64,000 nucleotides of DNA, taken from contig NZ_JAANZA010000003.1 in the NCBI RefSeq assembly GCF_012274275.1, forward strand, positions 62,001-126,000. Reading direction: 5' to 3'. The DNA comes from Cryobacterium sp. BB307 (lineage in GTDB: Bacteria > Actinomycetota > Actinomycetes > Actinomycetales > Microbacteriaceae). The translations under genes were made by a program, and so were the position numbers. The notes under the pieces were generated by a model, which saw nothing but the letters and a program-made list of their open reading frames with translations, did no database searches and was not told the origin of the DNA. The stretch's first letter is position 1, and each line of letters opens with the position of its first letter. Below, one piece after another: positions 27,271-37,341 of the stretch.

Positions 27271-28317
27271 ATGATCGACGACCCCGAACTACCCCTCAGG
27301 CGGATTCGGCGTCGTCGGCGGCGCTGGCCTGCGATCGTCGGCGGGGTGGTCGTGGCGATTCTCGTCGCCGGAGCGGGCGGCGCCGGAATCTGGGCCGCGA
27401 ACAACCCGCAGCACGTCCTGGACCGCGTCACGGTCTGGCAGTTCGAACCCACCGGGGACGTCGCCGGTCATGTCGAGCGCCTGAAGCTCACCGAGCACGG
27501 CGAATACCTGTACTACGCGAGCCAGCCGGAAGTGAACTCCGGAGAGGCGTTCGAGGCGAGTTGCCCGAGCCGCGACGAGGACTTCGGCATCCTCGGCTGC
27601 TACCGGCCCGCCGAGAAGCTCATCTTCATCTTCGACATCACCGACGAACGCCTCGACGGCGCCGAGGAGGTCACCGCCGCGCACGAGCTGCTGCATGCGG
27701 CGTGGGACCGGATGGACACCGACGAGCGCGATCGCCTTGCGGTGCTGCTCGAGGCCGAGTTCGACGCCCTCGCCGACGACGAGCGCTTCCAGGCGCGCAT
27801 GGAGTTCTACGCCAAGACCGAGCCAGGGCAGCACGCCAATGAACTGCACTCGATCATCGGCACCGAGGTGCGCGAGCTGGCACCCGAGCTCGAGGAGTAC
27901 TACGAGCGCTACTTCACCGACCGCAGCATCGTCGTCGGCCTGCACGAGCGCTCCAATACCGTCCTCACCCAACTGCGCGCCGAGGCCAGTGCGCTGGTGG
28001 AGCAGCTGGACGCCTTGGCGCTGGAGATCGAGGCCGACTACGAGGCGTACACGGCCGGCTACGAGCGGCTGAACGTCGACGTGGATGTGTTCAACGCTCG
28101 CGCCGACCGCGGCGACTTCGAGAGCTCGTTCGCCTTCAACCGGGAACGGGATGCGCTGCTCTCCCGCCAGAAGGCGCTCGACGCCCTGTTCACCTCCATC
28201 CAGGACCGCAAGGGCCAGTATGACGAGATGGTGATCCAGCTCGGCGAGGTCGACGCGACCCTCGGCGAGCTGCAGCGGGGCCTCAACATCGGCTCCCAGG
28301 AAGCCGCCGACCTGTAG
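27271..28317 (+). CDS. Membrane-anchored protein with HELLH metallopeptidase-like motif
   Basis: No named family is recognised. The 348-residue protein has a very basic N-terminus (RRIRRRRRR), one transmembrane helix about residues 20-42, and an outer part. AAHELLHAAW places a zinc-type HExxH at 138-142, with ELHSIIGTEV at 191-200 offering a third ligand, as in gluzincins. The last 120 residues (about 225-345) are predicted long helices rich in Glu, Leu and Arg, likely a coiled coil. Two Cys (98 and 110) flank the presumed active region. AAGGA lies at proper distance before the ATG. Zinc binding and peptidase activity are inference. Confidence 0.7.
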   Translation: MIDDPELPLRRIRRRRRRWPAIVGGVVVAILVAGAGGAGIWAANNPQHVLDRVTVWQFEPTGDVAGHVERLKLTEHGEYLYYASQPEVNSGEAFEASCPSRDEDFGILGCYRPAEKLIFIFDITDERLDGAEEVTAAHELLHAAWDRMDTDERDRLAVLLEAEFDALADDERFQARMEFYAKTEPGQHANELHSIIGTEVRELAPELEEYYERYFTDRSIVVGLHERSNTVLTQLRAEASALVEQLDALALEIEADYEAYTAGYERLNVDVDVFNARADRGDFESSFAFNRERDALLSRQKALDALFTSIQDRKGQYDEMVIQLGEVDATLGELQRGLNIGSQEAADL

Positions 28318-28321
28318 CCGA

Positions 28322-30331
28322 CTACACCTCGTCAGAGACGGGGGCGGCGAACTGCGCGTCGTAAAGTCGGCGGTACGCCCCGTCCGCATCCAGCAGTTCC
28401 GCGTGGGTGCCCTGCTCGACGATGCGTCCCTTCTCCATCACCAGGATCAGGTCCGCGTCGCGGATGGTGGAGAGCCGGTGCGCGATCACGAAACTGGTCC
28501 GGTCGCTGCGCAGCGCGGCCATCGCATGCTGCACGAGCACCTCGGTGCGAGTGTCGACCGAACTGGTTGCCTCATCCAGGATGAGCACGCTCGGCTTGGC
28601 CAGGAACGCGCGCGCGATGGTGAGCAGCTGCTTCTCCCCCGCACTGACGTTGGACGCCTCGTCGTCGAGGACCGTGTCGTAGCCGTCGGGCAGGGTGCGC
28701 ACGAACCGGTCCACGTAGCTGGCCTCGGCTGCCGCCTCGATCTCGGCCTCTGTGGCATCCGGGCGGCCGTAGGCGATGTTGTCGCGGATGGTGCCGCCGA
28801 ACAGCCAGGTGTCCTGCAGAACCATTCCGGTGCGGGAGCGGAGGTCGTCGCGGGTCATGTCCCGGATGTCGACGCCGTCCAGTGTGATGCGCCCGGCGTC
28901 CAGCTCGTAGAACCGCATGATGAGGTTCACGAGCGTGGTCTTGCCCGCGCCGGTGGGCCCGACGATCGCGATCGTGCTGCCGGGTTCCGCGACGAGGTTG
29001 ATGTTCTCCAGCAGCGGCCGGTCCGGTGAATAGGAGAATGACACATCCTGGAACTCAAGGCGCCCGCTGCGAGTGCCGGGGGTTGCCGGATGCTCAGGGT
29101 CGGGGGTCTGCTCGCGCGCGTCCAGCAGCTGGAAGACCCGCTCGGCGGAGGCGACGCCGGACTGGATCAGGTTCGCCATGCTGCCCAGCTGCGCGACCGG
29201 CTGGGTGAATTGGCGCGAGTACTGGATGAAGGCCTGCACGTCACCGAGCCGCATCGAGCCGGCGGCGACCTGCAGCCCACCGACCACGGCAATGGCCACG
29301 TAGAGCAGGTTTCCGACGAACATCATCGACGGCATGATGATGCCGGACACGAACTGGGCGCCGAAGCTGGCCTCGAACAGCTCCTGGTTCTTCTCCTCGA
29401 AACGCTTGCCCACCTCACGTTGCCGGCCGAAGACCTTGACCAGCGAGTGGCCGGTGATGGCCTCCTCGACCTGCGCGTTCAGCTCACCGGTGTTCTTCCA
29501 CTGCGCCACGAACATCGGCTGCGACCGGCGCGCGATCAGCGCGGTGATCACTACCGAAAGCGGGATGGTGACCAGCGCGATGAGGGTCAGCAGCGGCGAG
29601 GTGATGAACATCATGATCGCGATGCCGATGACCGTCAGCAGCGAGGTCAAGATCTGGCTCAGTGTCTGCTGGATGCTCTGCGACACGTTGTCGATGTCGT
29701 TGGTGACCCGGCTCAGCAGCTCGCCGCGGGGCATCCGGTCGAAGTAGCCGAGCGGGAGACGGTTGATCTTGTCCTCGACGTCCGCGCGCAGCGTGTAGAT
29801 GGTGCGCTGCACGACGGCGTTGAGCACCAGACCCTGCAGCCAGCCGAACACCGACGCGAGCACGTAGAGCGTGAGCACCCACAGCAGCACCGTGCTGAGC
29901 GCAGCGAAGTCGATGCCGGCACCGGGGACCAGGTGCATGCCGCTCAGCAGGTCAGCCTGCTGGGTCTCGCCGGCCGCACGCAACTGGGCGATCACCTGCT
30001 CCTGGGTGACCCCGGCCGGCAGCTGCTTCGAGATCGCACCCTCGAAGATGAGGTTGGTGCCCTCGCCGAGAAGCTTCGGCCCGAGGACCGAAAAGACGAC
30101 GCTGATGATCGCAAGCACTGTGACGGCGATAAGGCTCAGCCATTCCGCACTGAGCAGCCCGGCGAGCCGCCGCAGCGACCGGGCGAAGTTCAGCGGCTTC
30201 TCGACCGGCGCACCCATGTTCCAGCCGCCGCGCTCGCCCTTCGGCAGTCGCTCGGGCGAACGCTCCTCCTCGGGCTCGACCGCATCCGCCGAGTCGCCGG
30301 ATGCGCGTTCCGCCTCGTCCCTGAAGCTCAC
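28322..30331 (-). CDS. ABC exporter half-transporter, catalytic partner
   Basis: A 669-residue fusion of a six-helix type IV exporter domain (about residues 60-380) and an ABC domain with intact motifs: Walker A GPTGAGKTT, signature NVSAGEKQLLTIARA, Walker B ILDEATSSVD with the catalytic Glu. A 50-residue acidic N-terminal extension is unusual. The GTG start overlaps the stop of the preceding half-transporter gene (GTGA), so both are made together and form a heterodimer. Substrate may be a drug, lipid or peptide; the sequence does not say. It converges on the HELLH gene with a 4-base gap. Confidence 0.9.
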   Translation of the reverse strand: MSFRDEAERASGDSADAVEPEEERSPERLPKGERGGWNMGAPVEKPLNFARSLRRLAGLLSAEWLSLIAVTVLAIISVVFSVLGPKLLGEGTNLIFEGAISKQLPAGVTQEQVIAQLRAAGETQQADLLSGMHLVPGAGIDFAALSTVLLWVLTLYVLASVFGWLQGLVLNAVVQRTIYTLRADVEDKINRLPLGYFDRMPRGELLSRVTNDIDNVSQSIQQTLSQILTSLLTVIGIAIMMFITSPLLTLIALVTIPLSVVITALIARRSQPMFVAQWKNTGELNAQVEEAITGHSLVKVFGRQREVGKRFEEKNQELFEASFGAQFVSGIIMPSMMFVGNLLYVAIAVVGGLQVAAGSMRLGDVQAFIQYSRQFTQPVAQLGSMANLIQSGVASAERVFQLLDAREQTPDPEHPATPGTRSGRLEFQDVSFSYSPDRPLLENINLVAEPGSTIAIVGPTGAGKTTLVNLIMRFYELDAGRITLDGVDIRDMTRDDLRSRTGMVLQDTWLFGGTIRDNIAYGRPDATEAEIEAAAEASYVDRFVRTLPDGYDTVLDDEASNVSAGEKQLLTIARAFLAKPSVLILDEATSSVDTRTEVLVQHAMAALRSDRTSFVIAHRLSTIRDADLILVMEKGRIVEQGTHAELLDADGAYRRLYDAQFAAPVSDEV

Positions 30332-32061
30332 GCCGCCTCCTCCGGGGTCAATTGCGACGAGACGATCTCTCGGTAGGTCTCGTTCGAGAAAAGCAGCTCA
30401 TCGTGCGTGCCACGCCCGACGATCTCGCCCTTCTCCAGCACCAGGATCTGGTCGGCGTCGATGATGGTCGAAACGCGCTGCGCGACGATCAGCTGGGTCG
30501 CGCCGTGCACGTTGCTGCTGAGCGCCGCGCGGAGTCGCGCATCCGTTCCCGTGTCGAGCGCGGAGAACGAGTCGTCGAACACATAGAACTCCGGCTTCTT
30601 CACCAGCGCGCGGGCGATGGCGAGCCGTTGCCGCTGCCCGCCGGACACGTTCGTGCCGCCCTGCGCGATCGTCGCCTCGAGCTGGCCGTCGAGCTCCTCG
30701 ACGAAGTCCCGGCCCTGCGCGATCTCCAGTGCAGCCCACAGCTCGTCGTCGGTCGCATCCGGCTTGCCGAACCGCAGGTTGGAGGCGACGGTGCCCGAGA
30801 ACAGGTACGGCTTCTGCGGCACGAGCCCGATAAGACTCCAGAGCAGGTCGGGGTCGAGGTCGCGAACGTCGACACCATCGACCAGCACCGCGCCGGCGGT
30901 GGCGTCGACCAGCCGCGGGATCAGGCTCACCAGAGTGGTCTTGCCCGCGCCCGTGCTGCCGATGATGGCTGTGCGCGTGCCGGGCTGAATGGTGAAGCTC
31001 AGCGACCGGAGAACCGGCAGTTCCGCGCCGGGGTAGGAGAAGGTCACATCGCGGAACTCGAGCGAGCCGGGAACGCCAAGTTCGGTCACCGGCGATACGG
31101 GGGGCGTCACCGAGGTCTCGGTCTTCAGCACCTCCCCGATGCGGTCGGCGCTGACCGCGGCGCGCGGCAGCAGGACGCCAAGGAAGGTGGCCATCATGAC
31201 GCCCATCAGAATCTGCACCAGGTACTGCAGGAAGGCCACGAGCGTGCCGACCTCGATCTCGCCGGCGTCGACCCGGAGCCCACCGAACCAGATGACCGCG
31301 ACGCTCGAGACGTTCATCACGAGCAGCACGGTGGGGAACATGAGTGCGAACAGCCGGCCGGCGCGCAGCGCGGTGTCAGTCAGGTCCCGGTTGGCGGTCG
31401 CGAACCGCTCCCGCTCCGCCTTCTCGCGCACGAACGCGCGGATGACCCGGATGCCGGTGAGCTGCTCACGCAGCACCTGGTTGACCCGGTCGATGCGCTT
31501 CTGCATGAGCCGGAACAGCGGCACCATCCGCACGATGATCGCCCCGAGCGCGATCAGCAGCACCGGGATGCTCACGGCCATCAGCCAGGACAGCCCGACA
31601 TCCTGCTGCAGCGCGAGGATCACGCCGCCGATGGCGAGGATCGGCGCGGAGATGAACAGCGTGCAGGTCATCAGCACGACCATCTGCACCTGCTGCACGT
31701 CATTCGTGGCGCGAGTGATGAGCGATGGTGCGCCGAAGGAGGCGACCTCACGCTCGGAGAATTCGCTCACCCGGTGGAAGATGCCGTCGCGCAGGTCGCG
31801 CCCGAGCAGCATCGCCGTCTTGGCGCCGAAGTAGACCGCGGCGATGGCCGCCGTGATCTGCACGAGGGTGACCCCGAGCATCACGCTGCCCACCATCAGG
31901 ATGTACCCGATGTCGCCCGTGGCGATTCCGTCATCGATGATGTCGGCGTTGAGGGTCGGGAGGTACAGCGACGCGATCGACTGGGCAAGCTGGAAGGCTG
32001 CGACCGCGACAAGGAGGGGCCAGTGGGGCTTCAGGAAGCGCCCCAGCAGAGGAAGAAGCAT
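30328..32061 (-). CDS. ABC exporter half-transporter, degenerate-site partner
   Basis: A 577-residue exporter with six transmembrane helices (about residues 15-310) and an ABC domain: Walker A GSTGAGKTT, signature VSGGQRQRLAIARA. The Walker B region reads YVFDDSFSALD, where the catalytic Glu is Asp. Such a change is common in one half of heterodimeric exporters (BmrCD, LmrCD, TM287/288), which keep one weak and one active ATP site. It is the first gene of the two-gene operon. Confidence 0.9.
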   Translation of the reverse strand: MLLPLLGRFLKPHWPLLVAVAAFQLAQSIASLYLPTLNADIIDDGIATGDIGYILMVGSVMLGVTLVQITAAIAAVYFGAKTAMLLGRDLRDGIFHRVSEFSEREVASFGAPSLITRATNDVQQVQMVVLMTCTLFISAPILAIGGVILALQQDVGLSWLMAVSIPVLLIALGAIIVRMVPLFRLMQKRIDRVNQVLREQLTGIRVIRAFVREKAERERFATANRDLTDTALRAGRLFALMFPTVLLVMNVSSVAVIWFGGLRVDAGEIEVGTLVAFLQYLVQILMGVMMATFLGVLLPRAAVSADRIGEVLKTETSVTPPVSPVTELGVPGSLEFRDVTFSYPGAELPVLRSLSFTIQPGTRTAIIGSTGAGKTTLVSLIPRLVDATAGAVLVDGVDVRDLDPDLLWSLIGLVPQKPYLFSGTVASNLRFGKPDATDDELWAALEIAQGRDFVEELDGQLEATIAQGGTNVSGGQRQRLAIARALVKKPEFYVFDDSFSALDTGTDARLRAALSSNVHGATQLIVAQRVSTIIDADQILVLEKGEIVGRGTHDELLFSNETYREIVSSQLTPEEAA

Positions 32062-32129
32062 AGGGAAGAGAGTGTACTCCGGCGGTGGGATCGCGGCTTC
32101 TACACTTGGGAAAAGTCAAGGAGGTCGGC

Positions 32130-33035
32130 GTGCGCGCGGTCAGCTATTCGGAGTACGGGGGTCCCGAGGTGTTGCAGGTGGTCGACCTGCCGGATCCGGA
32201 GGTCGGCGATGGCACGGTGCGCGTGCGGGTGCGCGCGGCCGGTCTGAACCCGTTCGACTTCAAGGTTCGTCGCGGCGGCTACCTGCCGTCGCATACCCTG
32301 CCGAGCCTGCAGGGTGCCGAGTTCGCCGGTGTCGTCGACGCGGTCGGTGATGGTGTCACCGGATGGGCTGCAGGCGACGAGGTGCTCGGCTGGGTCGGCC
32401 GCGGCGCGCAGGCCGAGTTGGTCGTTGTCCCCGCGAAGAACCTCGCGCGCAAGCCGGCTTCGCTGGACTGGGCGGCGGCCGCCGGGATCGGACTCGTCGG
32501 CAACACCGCGAAGCGGTCGACCCAATCGCTTGGCCTGGGCGACGCCGACACGGTGTTTGTGAGCGGCGCATCCGGAAGCGTCGGCCTGCTGAGCGCCCAG
32601 TTCGCGCTGCGCACCGGGGCGAAGGTCGTCGGCACCGCCGGCCCGGCGCACCACGACTTCCTGTCTGGCCTCGGCATCGTCCCGGTCGCCTACGGTGATG
32701 GCATGCTCGACCGGTTGCGCGAAGCCGCGCCGCAGGGGTTCACGGCGATGCTGGACACGATCGGGGGCGAGTCGATCGAAGCCGGGCTCGCGCTCGGCAT
32801 CCCGCCGGAACGCATCAACACCATCGCGGACAGCGCCTCGGCGCAGACGTATGGGCTGAACACGGTCGGCGGCGGCGGCAAGACCGCAGCGGAGCTCGAG
32901 GAGCTCGCGGCAGACCTCGCCGATGGACGCCTGGTGCTGCCGGTGCGCGCTGCCTTCCCTCTCGACCAGGTCGCTGATGCGTTCCGGGAGCTGGAATCTC
33001 GCCACGGCTCGGGCAAGGTCGTGCTGCTCCTCTGA
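32130..33035 (+). CDS. NADP-dependent quinone oxidoreductase-like zinc-free alcohol dehydrogenase
   Basis: A 301-residue medium-chain dehydrogenase/reductase of the QOR branch: GroES-like N-domain (GLNPFDFKVRRGGY, GAEFAGVV) and a Rossmann domain with FVSGASGSVGLLSAQFA. The structural and catalytic zinc ligands of alcohol dehydrogenases are absent. GTG at 32130 is chosen because AAGGAGGT lies five bases before it; an ATG at 32085 would add 15 residues with no such signal. Probably reduces quinones or alpha,beta-unsaturated carbonyls. It diverges from the ABC exporter operon. Confidence 0.87.
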   Translation: MRAVSYSEYGGPEVLQVVDLPDPEVGDGTVRVRVRAAGLNPFDFKVRRGGYLPSHTLPSLQGAEFAGVVDAVGDGVTGWAAGDEVLGWVGRGAQAELVVVPAKNLARKPASLDWAAAAGIGLVGNTAKRSTQSLGLGDADTVFVSGASGSVGLLSAQFALRTGAKVVGTAGPAHHDFLSGLGIVPVAYGDGMLDRLREAAPQGFTAMLDTIGGESIEAGLALGIPPERINTIADSASAQTYGLNTVGGGGKTAAELEELAADLADGRLVLPVRAAFPLDQVADAFRELESRHGSGKVVLLL

Positions 33036-33045
33036 TCACCCGCAA

Positions 33046-33095
33046 AGGTTTGTGCCAAAAGCAAGCGAACGTTCCGTTGCGGTTGGCACAAACCT
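33046..33095. repeat. Intergenic hairpin between convergent genes
   Basis: AGGTTTGTGCCAA (33046-33058) pairs perfectly with TTGGCACAAACCT (33083-33095), 13 bp. The 24 bases between are themselves a near-palindrome centred on AACGTT. It lies between the convergent quinone oxidoreductase and aldo/keto reductase genes, so a bidirectional terminator is possible, but no T-run follows. Confidence 0.75.
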
Positions 33096-33112
33096 CTGCC
33101 GAGGGTGCCGAG

Positions 33113-34075
33113 CTAGGCGAAGATCGCGGTGATCTGGGCGACCTCGTCGGCGGTGGGCTTCCACAGCGTGCCCAGACCGGCATTCTGTTCGATCTGCTCA
33201 ACGCTCGTGGCGCCAGCGATGACACTCGTGACGTTCGGCTGGGCGAGCAGCCAGGCGAAGGTCGCCGCGATCATGCTCACGCCGCGCTCGTCGCAGAACG
33301 CGCGGTAGCGCTCGACGGCGTCCCAGTTCACAGTCGCCATCAGCTCGGGCTTGATGACGGTGATGCGCGCGCCCTTCGGGCCGCCGTCCTTCGAGTACTT
33401 GCCGGTGAGGATGCCGTTGTACAACGGGAAGAACGGCAGGAACCCCAGCCCATACTGGCGCACGGCCGGCAGCACCTCCTTCTCGACACCGCGGGAGAGC
33501 AGGCTGTACTCGTTCTGCGCCGAGATGAAGCGCTGGTGCCCGTTCAGGCGCGCCGTGAACTCAGCCTCGGCGATCTGCCAGCCGGTCAAGTTCGAGTGGC
33601 CGAAGTAGCGGATCTTGCCCTCGTCGACGAGTTCATCGAGCGCCGCGATGGTCTCCTCGATCGGGGTGTGCGCATCCGGGGCGTGCAGTTGGTACAGGTC
33701 GATCCAGTCGGTCTGCAGGCGGCGAAGCGACGCCTCGATCGCGAGACGGATGTACCGGCGCGAGCCGCGAGCGCCCCAGTCGGGACCGTTGGCGCCGGCC
33801 ATGTCCATGCCGAACTTGCTCGCGAGCACGATCTGATCGCGGCGCCCCTTGAGCGCGTTGCCCATGAGCGTCTCGCTGAGCCCCCGCTCGTGGCCGTAGA
33901 TGTCTGCGGTGTCGAAGAGTGTGATGCCGGCATCGATCGCTGCGCCGATGACCCGGTCGGTGCCCTCCTGTGTCTCGGTTGCCGTGTGGGCGCGGCCGAA
34001 GTTGTTGCAGCCGAGGCCGACGGTGGAGACACGGAGCCCGGATGGGCCGAGATTGCGGTAGTCGATCGTTGCCAT
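33113..34075 (-). CDS. Aldo/keto reductase
   Basis: A 320-residue NADPH-dependent TIM-barrel reductase. Catalytic residues of the superfamily are visible: Asp and Tyr in LFDTADIYGHERG, Lys in VLASKFGMD, His in DLYQLHAPDAH. The N-terminus (YRNLGPSGLRVSTVGLGCNNFGRA) and C-terminal NVTSVIAGATSVEQIEQNA are typical of the YghZ/Kv-beta-like branch. Substrate unknown; likely aldehyde detoxification. It stands alone on the minus strand, convergent with the quinone oxidoreductase. Confidence 0.9.
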   Translation of the reverse strand: MATIDYRNLGPSGLRVSTVGLGCNNFGRAHTATETQEGTDRVIGAAIDAGITLFDTADIYGHERGLSETLMGNALKGRRDQIVLASKFGMDMAGANGPDWGARGSRRYIRLAIEASLRRLQTDWIDLYQLHAPDAHTPIEETIAALDELVDEGKIRYFGHSNLTGWQIAEAEFTARLNGHQRFISAQNEYSLLSRGVEKEVLPAVRQYGLGFLPFFPLYNGILTGKYSKDGGPKGARITVIKPELMATVNWDAVERYRAFCDERGVSMIAATFAWLLAQPNVTSVIAGATSVEQIEQNAGLGTLWKPTADEVAQITAIFA

Positions 34076-34179
34076 TCCCCTACGCTATCCGCTCCTCACC
34101 ACGGCTCTTGACCGCCGCGGAGTGCGCCGATCACCGGCCGTTCGTGCCGGACGCGACAACGCCCGAGTACCGTCGCCCC

Positions 34180-34692
34180 ATGACCGCATCAGCCCCGTCC
34201 CCGTCCTTTCTCGTCCGCACCGACAGCCCGATCGGGCGGCTCGAACTCTCCAGCGACGGGGCGAACGTCACGCGTCTGGTAGTCGAGTCGAACGGCACCC
34301 TGCCGCGGGACGGTGAGCCGGAGCGGGGCAATCGTGTGCTCGAACGTGCTGTTCAGCAGCTCGAGCAGTACTTCTCGGGTCGACGTCGGAAGTTTCGCCT
34401 GCCGCTGCAGCTGACTGGCACGGCGTTTCAGCAGGCGATCTGGAATCGATTGCTCGAGCTCGAGCATGGTGAGGTCATCAGTTACGGGACTCTCGGCGCG
34501 GCGGCCGGTCGAGCCGGGTCCGGACGGGCGGTGGGCACGGCCGTGCGCAGCAATCCGGTGCCGATCATCGTGCCGTGCCACCGGGTGCTGTCCACCGCCG
34601 GCACCGTGATCGGGTACTCGGGCGGACAAGGCATCCCGACCAAGCTGTGGCTGCTCGCCCACGAAGGGGTGCTGCTCCCCCAGCCAGCCTGA
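34180..34692 (+). CDS. ogt: Methylated-DNA--protein-cysteine methyltransferase
   Basis: Repairs O6-alkylguanine by moving the alkyl group to its own Cys. The 170-residue protein has the active site PCHRV, preceded by the DNA-binding helix-turn-helix (YGTLGAAAGRAGSGRAVGTAVRSNPVPIIV) shown here in part as GTAVRSNPVPIIV and followed by GYSGGQGIPTKLWLLAHE. The ATG at 34180 gives an N-terminus of normal length; the open frame extends upstream over the aldo/keto reductase start but is not supported. It stands between two minus-strand genes. Confidence 0.92.
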   Translation: MTASAPSPSFLVRTDSPIGRLELSSDGANVTRLVVESNGTLPRDGEPERGNRVLERAVQQLEQYFSGRRRKFRLPLQLTGTAFQQAIWNRLLELEHGEVISYGTLGAAAGRAGSGRAVGTAVRSNPVPIIVPCHRVLSTAGTVIGYSGGQGIPTKLWLLAHEGVLLPQPA

Positions 34693-34698
34693 CGGGTC

Positions 34699-35439
34699 TC
34701 AGGCGACAAGCAGCTCCAGCTCGCCGCCGTCGGCGACAGTCAGGTCGAATCCGGCGCCGGCCGCCCAGGCGGTGAGGGACGCGGCATCCGAATGCTCGAT
34801 GCCGGCTTCGAGCAGAGCCCGGGTGAAGAGGCCCTTCGACTTCTTGTTGAAGTGGTTCAGCGCACGCCGTCGGCCGTCACCGTCGGCGGACACCACACGC
34901 ACGTAGGCTGCCTGCGACGGCGCAGGGCCCATGTCGACGTAGGACTCGGAGCGAAGATCCAGCACGAACGTCTCCCGGGCCAGTTCGGCCGCGATGGCAT
35001 CCCGCCAGGTGCGCTGCAGCGACACGCCCGGCAGGCGCGAGTCGTGCGACAGCCGATACGCCGGAATCGGGTCCAGCGCCCCGACGAGTCCGAACAGCGC
35101 CGAATGGACGACCAGGTGGCGACCGGCGAACTCCCGCGCACCGACCGACAGGCTCTGCGCGTCGAGCGCGTCGAACAGCACTCCCGTGTAACGGTCCATG
35201 GCGGGCAGCTGGGGCGACCGGTTGATCGCGCGGTTGCGTTCCAGTTCGTGCGACTGGGTGGGGCCGAGCTTCAACGCCCGCGCGGCGACCTGGGGATCCT
35301 CGTCGAGCAAGCCCAGCGCATCGAGGACCGCCGTGCGTGGTTCGGTCAGCGCCGGGAAGCGCAGCGCCGCGAGGTCCAGCGCCGTGTCCGGCGCGCCACC
35401 GTCGCGTTTGGTCTCGGACGGCGGGAGGAGGATCAGCAT
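34699..35439 (-). CDS. yaaA: Peroxide stress protein YaaA (DUF328)
   Basis: A 246-residue protein of the YaaA/DUF328 family, which lowers free iron and oxidative damage in E. coli and binds DNA. The start MLILLPPSETKRDGG and the LNHFNKKSKGLFTRALLE stretch near residue 195 are family signatures. It follows the ATP synthase operon on the same strand but is separated from atpC by a strong terminator-like hairpin, so it probably has its own promoter. It ends seven bases from the end of ogt (convergent). Confidence 0.9.
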   Translation of the reverse strand: MLILLPPSETKRDGGAPDTALDLAALRFPALTEPRTAVLDALGLLDEDPQVAARALKLGPTQSHELERNRAINRSPQLPAMDRYTGVLFDALDAQSLSVGAREFAGRHLVVHSALFGLVGALDPIPAYRLSHDSRLPGVSLQRTWRDAIAAELARETFVLDLRSESYVDMGPAPSQAAYVRVVSADGDGRRRALNHFNKKSKGLFTRALLEAGIEHSDAASLTAWAAGAGFDLTVADGGELELLVA

Positions 35440-35484
35440 CGTGGCGGCTCGCAGGTAGACGGCGAATGGGCAGGTGGTGAGACA

Positions 35485-35522
35485 CGAAATCGGCGGGAGC
35501 CCCAGGGTTCCCGCCGATTTCG
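35485..35522 (-). terminator. Hairpin terminator after the ATP synthase operon
   Basis: Perfect 14-bp stem CGAAATCGGCGGGA (35485-35498) with TCCCGCCGATTTCG (35509-35522) and a 10-base loop, placed 15 bases after the atpC stop. Only a weak T-rich stretch follows on the minus strand. Position makes it the likely end of the atp transcript. Confidence 0.7.
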
Positions 35523-35536
35523 AAGAGTGCGCGCCT

Positions 35537-35800
35537 CTAGGAGATCAGTTCGGCGTTGCGCGCCACGATCGTCACCGTGTCGTGCTCGACCGAGAGGAAA
35601 CCGTCCTCGGCGTTTGCCCTGACGGTGGCGCCGTCCTCGGTCGTGACGCGAACCTCGCCGACGCCGAGGATCGCGAGCATCGGCTCGTGACCGGGCAGGA
35701 TGCCGATCTCTCCCTCGACCGTGCGGGCGACGATCTGCTTCGCACGACCCGACCACACCTCCTGGGCGGCCGAGACGACGCTCACGTTGAGGTCGGCCAT
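35537..35800 (-). CDS. atpC: ATP synthase F1 epsilon subunit, short form
   Basis: Rotor-stalk subunit of F1. Only 87 residues: the N-terminal beta-sandwich (LNVSVVSAAQEVWSGRAKQIVARTVEG-type start, GILPGHEPMLAILGVGEV) is complete, but the protein stops at EHDTVTIVARNAELIS, so the C-terminal two-helix domain that inhibits ATP hydrolysis in E. coli (139 residues) is missing. Its ATG lies one base past the atpD stop. Final gene of the operon. Confidence 0.95.
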   Translation of the reverse strand: MADLNVSVVSAAQEVWSGRAKQIVARTVEGEIGILPGHEPMLAILGVGEVRVTTEDGATVRANAEDGFLSVEHDTVTIVARNAELIS

Positions 35801-35801
35801 A

Positions 35802-37331
<1,530 letters not shown>

Positions 37332-37341
37332 CTAAAGAAGG

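Noticed and set aside
30328..30331. The two ABC half-transporters as one broken gene
   Set aside because: Each has its own helices and ATPase; GTGA overlap is ordinary coupling.
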